From assembly GCA_934162685.1 (NCBI GenBank), contig CAKPJO010000095.1, positions 1 through 6,145 on the forward strand: a stretch of DNA of 6,145 nucleotides. Direction: 5' to 3'. The stretch's first letter is position 1. Each line of letters starts with the position of its first letter. The DNA comes from an uncultured Bacilli bacterium. GTDB taxonomy: Bacteria; Bacillota_I; Bacilli_A; RFN20; CAG-826. Of this stretch, positions 4,787 to 6,145 are shown in pieces. The translations under genes and the position numbers were made by a program. The notes below the pieces were generated by a model, which saw nothing but the letters and a program-made list of their open reading frames with translations, ran no database searches and was not told where the DNA came from.

Positions 4787-6145
4787 ATGCCCACTACAGC
4801 AGTTACAATATCAACATTAAAAGACATTTGGGAACGAACATTAAAAAAGTTCCAATCAAAAATAAATGATGACAACATTTTTAACGCCTTTTTTGCTGAT
4901 TCTTACATTTACAAATACGAAGGAAATAAGGTTACAGTTGCAGTTTCTTCTGCCTTTGCAAAATCGATTATTACCAAGTCTTATTTAAACCTTCTTTCAG
5001 ATACTTTATCTGAAGTTTCAGAAACTAACTTAATTATTGAATTAATTTTAGCCGATGAAATAAAAGAAACAAATCCTATCGTCAAAGAAGAAAAAAAGAA
5101 TAGTTTCTTTAAAAACTCATATCTTAAACCAAATTACACTTTTGACACATTCGTTGTTGGTCCATCCAATAGAGAAGCCCAACAAGCTGCGTTAATGATT
5201 GCGTCTAATCCAGGTAAATTTTATAATCCACTTTTTATTTATTCTAATTCTGGACTAGGTAAAACACACTTATTACACGCTATCGGAAATTACATAAAAG
5301 AAAGACATCCAAACTTAAATATTTTATATATTTCAAGTGACGATTTTATTGATGAATATATCCGCTATGTTCGTGGAGATAAAGAAAGCGATAATCTAAA
5401 AGATTATTTTAAGTCTATTGATGTCCTTTTAGTTGATGATATTCAATTCTTAGCAGGGCGCGATAAGACTCAAGAAATGTTCTTTTTTATCTTTAATGCC
5501 TTAGTAAATGCTAATAAGCAAATTGTCTTAACTTCAGATCGTCAACCAAGTGAATTAAAAGGTCTTGAAGAACGTCTTGTTACAAGATTCTCTTCAGGAT
5601 TAAATATGAGCATCGCTCAACCTGATTTAGAAACAAGTATTGCTATTTTAAAAAGAAAAGTATCCGCTAACGGACTTGATGTTAGTAAATTTGACGATGA
5701 TGTCTTTGAATTCATTGCTAAAAACTTTGGAAATAACGTTCGTGACCTTGAAGGCGGATTAAATCGTCTTATTTTCTATGCAATTAATATGAAACAATCA
5801 AATCATATTGATTTGAATATGGCTTTAGAGTCTTTTTCTAATATTATTAATACTAAAGAAGCAAAAAACAAATTAGATGAAAATAAAATCATCCGTATTG
5901 TTGCGGATTATTACAATTTAACTCCATCTCAACTTACTGGAAAGATAAGAACTAGTGAAATTTCTTTAGCTCGTCATATCGCCATCTACTTATGTCGTGA
6001 TGTTTTAGATATGCCATTTACCAAAATCGGACAATGTTTCGGTGGAAAAGATCATTCAACTGTGATGTATGCGGTAAAAAAAGTGGAAAAAGAGTTGAAA
6101 ACTAACGAGCAGATGAAAACAGTCATAAAAGAGCTTAAGAATCGA
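4787..6145 (+). CDS. dnaA: Chromosomal replication initiator protein DnaA (C-terminal end cut by window edge)
   Basis: DnaA is the AAA+ ATPase that binds DnaA boxes and melts the origin. The frame stays open for 453 codons to the last base with no stop; family length is about 440-470, so few residues are missing. Domain I covers about 1-85 (KDIWERTL at 12-19), with a short linker at about 86-115. AAA+ domain III is about 116-340: P-loop SNSGLGKT at 153-160 with Lys159, Walker B LLVDD at 214-218, sensor 1 TSDR at 249-252, arginine finger Arg267 in RLVTRF, sensor 2 Arg319 in NNVRDLEG. Domain IV is about 360-453, with the recognition helix-turn-helix and signature GGKDHSTVMYAV at 419-430. The start ATG has GGAGG 9 nt upstream. 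One oddity is Ser153 in place of the usual first glycine of the Walker A motif; the essential GKT is intact. It is divergent to rpmH and sits directly beside its own binding boxes. Confidence 0.97.
   Translation, partial: MPTTAVTISTLKDIWERTLKKFQSKINDDNIFNAFFADSYIYKYEGNKVTVAVSSAFAKSIITKSYLNLLSDTLSEVSETNLIIELILADEIKETNPIVKEEKKNSFFKNSYLKPNYTFDTFVVGPSNREAQQAALMIASNPGKFYNPLFIYSNSGLGKTHLLHAIGNYIKERHPNLNILYISSDDFIDEYIRYVRGDKESDNLKDYFKSIDVLLVDDIQFLAGRDKTQEMFFFIFNALVNANKQIVLTSDRQPSELKGLEERLVTRFSSGLNMSIAQPDLETSIAILKRKVSANGLDVSKFDDDVFEFIAKNFGNNVRDLEGGLNRLIFYAINMKQSNHIDLNMALESFSNIINTKEAKNKLDENKIIRIVADYYNLTPSQLTGKIRTSEISLARHIAIYLCRDVLDMPFTKIGQCFGGKDHSTVMYAVKKVEKELKTNEQMKTVIKELKNR

Noticed and set aside
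1..6145. Mollicute-style genetic code (UGA read as Trp)
   Set aside because: All Trp codons found in yidC, dnaA and tatD are TGG and no conserved gene is interrupted by an in-frame TGA.
1..6145. Mobile elements, CRISPR arrays, tRNA or rRNA genes, riboswitches, defence genes
   Set aside because: No direct repeats with spacers, transposase-like frames, tRNA-like cloverleaves or accessory genes are visible; the window is filled by core genes and the origin.

Overview
The window is the chromosomal replication-origin neighbourhood of an AT-rich, low-GC Gram-positive bacterium. The gene order matches the classic Firmicutes/Mollicutes oriC arrangement: dnaA faces right, and rpmH-rnpA-yidC-jag-mnmE face left. 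The sequence has roughly 30% or less GC, strong AGGAGG-type ribosome sites, a lipoprotein-type YidC and a Jag protein. These suggest Bacilli-related lineages such as Erysipelotrichia, Acholeplasma-like or RF39-type organisms; the exact taxon cannot be read from the sequence. All 13 tryptophan codons I could locate are TGG. The five visible stop codons are four TAA and one TAG, so nothing indicates UGA recoding, although UGA is not seen as a stop either.

Layout, left to right. Positions 1-535 (-) hold the N-terminal 178 codons of a TatD-family nuclease, cut by the window edge. Positions 538-1860 (-) are mnmE, followed rightward by a terminator hairpin (about 1892-1920) that lies between jag and mnmE. 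Positions 1924-2523 (-) are jag/khpB, 2525-3904 (-) yidC, and 3897-4238 (-) rnpA. A second terminator-like hairpin sits at 4262-4294, and 4304-4438 (-) is rpmH, a 44-residue gene. Positions 4439-4786 are a non-coding origin region. It holds the rpmH promoter (4479-4507, -), a cluster of about nine DnaA boxes and box-like 9-mers (4583-4746), and a probable dnaA promoter (4731-4759, +). Positions 4787-6145 (+) are dnaA, 453 codons in frame to the window end with no stop reached.

The genes join replication initiation (DnaA and its boxes) to translation (L34, RNase P protein), membrane protein insertion (YidC with its RNA-binding partner Jag) and tRNA wobble modification (MnmE). Spacing is very tight in rnpA/yidC (8-nt overlap), yidC/jag (1 nt) and mnmE/tatD (2 nt), suggesting translational coupling. 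Two hairpins divide the leftward transcript into rpmH | rnpA-yidC-jag | mnmE-tatD.

This is a conserved core region, and I see no mobile element, CRISPR array, defence system or new multi-gene system. The points worth a second look are the architecture of the DnaA-box cluster, the large extracytoplasmic domain of YidC, a Ser in place of the first Walker A glycine of DnaA, tatD in the place usually held by mnmG, and divergence inside the visible TatD.
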